In this document: positions 63,053-64,000 of the stretch, piece by piece | Numbering within the stretch: position 1 is the first letter of the stretch | Layout of the letters: each line of letters begins with the position of its first letter | DNA from: a bacterium | GTDB lineage: Bacteria > Verrucomicrobiota > Verrucomicrobiia > Limisphaerales > UBA11358 | Assembly (NCBI GenBank): GCA_021817945.1 | Contig: JAKAFL010000002.1 | Coordinates: 1-64,000, forward strand | Reading direction: 5' to 3' | Length of the DNA: 64,000 nucleotides | Notes under the pieces: generated by a model | Told to the model about the DNA's origin: nothing | Database searches by the model: none | What the model saw: only the letters and a program-made list of their open reading frames with translations | Program-made: the position numbers and the translations under genes

Positions 63053-64000
63053 ATGAAAGAATGCATTCTGCGAAAATTGACGCGCAAGCAGCCCGGACCA
63101 CGAGTCTGGGCTGGCGCCTTGGGAGGCAGGCTGAGAAAAGCATCCCTATTGACCTTTGGGTGGGTTGTTTTATTTATGTCCCTGTCGTTGCGCGGGGATG
63201 ATGGGGTGCGCTTGCGGGACCTTGCCATGATTGCAGGAGCGCGGGACAATCAATTGGTCGGATTCGGGCTGGTGGCAGGCCTGGCCGGAGATGGGGACAA
63301 AGATCCCATTTATACCCAGCAAACCATTGCCAACATGCTGCAACGATACGGCATCAACATCCAGCCCTTGATGACGCAGATTTCTGCCAAGAATGTGGCG
63401 GTGGTGATGGTGACGGCGGATATTCCGGCTTTCATCAAACCCGGCGCCCGGATTGATGTGCAGGTATCCTCGATGGGCGACGCCAAATCGCTGCAAGGCG
63501 GGGTTCTGTTGCAAACGCCGCTGCTTGGCGCGGACAACAAGGTTTACGCGGTGGCGCAGGGGCCGCTGGCTGTGGGGGGATACACCCTGGGCCAGGGCGG
63601 AGCGGGTGGGGCCACCGTCACCAAAAACCAGCCCACAGTGGCCACCATCAGCGACGGGGCGATTGTGGAACGGGAAATTCCGGCGCAAATCATCCGGGAC
63701 AACACCTTGGAACTCCTGCTACGCCAGCCCAGCTTTACCGCTGCAGCCATGGCTGCGGATGCCATCAACCGGGTTTTCCCCACCACCGCCCGTGCGATTG
63801 ACTCAACCACGATTGTAGTGCGGATGCCGGAGGAAGTGCGCAGCAACCCGATGGATTTTATCGCGGCTTTGCAGGCCATCGAAATCACCCCGGACATCCC
63901 GGCGCGAGTCATCATCAATGAGCGGACAGGCACAATCGTGGCCACGGCGAACGTGAAGATATCCAGTTGCGCGGTGGCCAGCGGCAACATCACCATAAGC
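63053..64000 (+). CDS. flgI: Flagellar P-ring protein FlgI (5' part)
   Basis: The frame is open from ATG 63053 to the window end (316 codons). A basic N-terminus and hydrophobic segment (LLTFGWVVLFMSLSLRG) form a signal peptide. Then come VRLRDLAMIAGARDNQLVGF GLVAGLAGDGD, IKPGARIDVQVSSMGDAKSL, and a long conserved run to NERTGTIVATANVKI. FlgI forms the periplasmic P ring. About 50 further residues are expected beyond the window. Confidence 0.95.
   Translation, partial: MKECILRKLTRKQPGPRVWAGALGGRLRKASLLTFGWVVLFMSLSLRGDDGVRLRDLAMIAGARDNQLVGFGLVAGLAGDGDKDPIYTQQTIANMLQRYGINIQPLMTQISAKNVAVVMVTADIPAFIKPGARIDVQVSSMGDAKSLQGGVLLQTPLLGADNKVYAVAQGPLAVGGYTLGQGGAGGATVTKNQPTVATISDGAIVEREIPAQIIRDNTLELLLRQPSFTAAAMAADAINRVFPTTARAIDSTTIVVRMPEEVRSNPMDFIAALQAIEITPDIPARVIINERTGTIVATANVKISSCAVASGNITIS

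Noticed and set aside
1-64000. CRISPR array, rRNA, tRNA or replication origin
   Set aside because: No regularly spaced direct repeats, no rRNA or tRNA-like folds and no dnaA-box cluster were noticed.

Overview
The window (about 57% GC by eye, both strands densely coded) looks like the chromosome of a free-living, motile, diderm bacterium, most probably a member of Verrucomicrobiota (Pedosphaerales/Limisphaerales-like). This assignment is inference. It rests on a large secreted protein with carboxypeptidase-regulatory repeats and a C-terminal domain typical of that phylum, a small CGG lipoprotein of verrucomicrobial style, hopanoid genes, and a full peritrichous/polar flagellar gene set with L- and P-ring genes (so an outer membrane is present).

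Layout. (1) 1-3.3 kb: accessory debris, with the start of a truncated type I restriction subunit behind a YhcG/DUF1016 nuclease, and a small gene split by a 251-bp MITE-like element. (2) 3.4-8.4 kb: envelope polysaccharide genes (NusG/RfaH-like antiterminator, Wza-type export lipoprotein, outer-membrane beta-barrel, a dead beta-barrel copy, O-antigen-ligase-like membrane protein). (3) 8.4-18.9 kb: housekeeping block aroQ, accB-accC, then the rod-shape operon mreB-mreC-mreD-mrdA-rodA-rng, ended by a strong stem-loop, with a GreA/GreB-like gene convergent to it. (4) 19.4-26.3 kb: transposase debris, a RloA/RloB-like ATPase pair, transketolase, and a HipBA toxin-antitoxin pair with a visible promoter and operator-like repeat. 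(5) 26.4-37.9 kb: a lipid-type methyltransferase, a TPR protein, a small lipoprotein, hopanoid radical-SAM genes hpnH and hpnJ, a sigma-54-dependent response regulator, an MFS transporter, more transposase debris, and a large secreted protein.

(6) 38.0-64.0 kb: an almost uninterrupted flagellar cluster, all on the plus strand: flgB flgC fliE fliF fliG fliH fliI fliJ motE-like fliK flgD flgE fliL fliM fliN fliO fliP fliQ fliR flhB flhA flhF / orf80 fliA motA motB orf97 / flgF flgG flgA flgH flgI (cut by the window edge). Many genes overlap by ATGA/GTGA, indicating translational coupling. Each of the three blocks separated by a slash starts with an excellent sigma-54 (-24/-12) promoter: TGGCAT-N5-TTGCT before flgB, TGGCAA-N5-TTGCT before orf80-fliA and TGGCAC-N5-TTGCT before flgF. 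The predicted transcripts begin only about 5-12 nt before the start codons. An NtrC-family regulator at 31.6 kb is a candidate activator.

Several flagellar proteins are unusual: FlhB carries NPTR instead of NPTH, FliM lacks the N-terminal CheY-binding motif, FlgH lacks the lipobox cysteine, the putative hook protein is only 273 residues, FlhF has altered GTPase motifs, no flhG follows flhF, and two unrecognised small genes (orf80, orf97) sit in the regulator/stator operon. No single wholly new system is proven; the sigma-54 circuit with near-leaderless mRNAs plus the two novel small genes is the most promising part.
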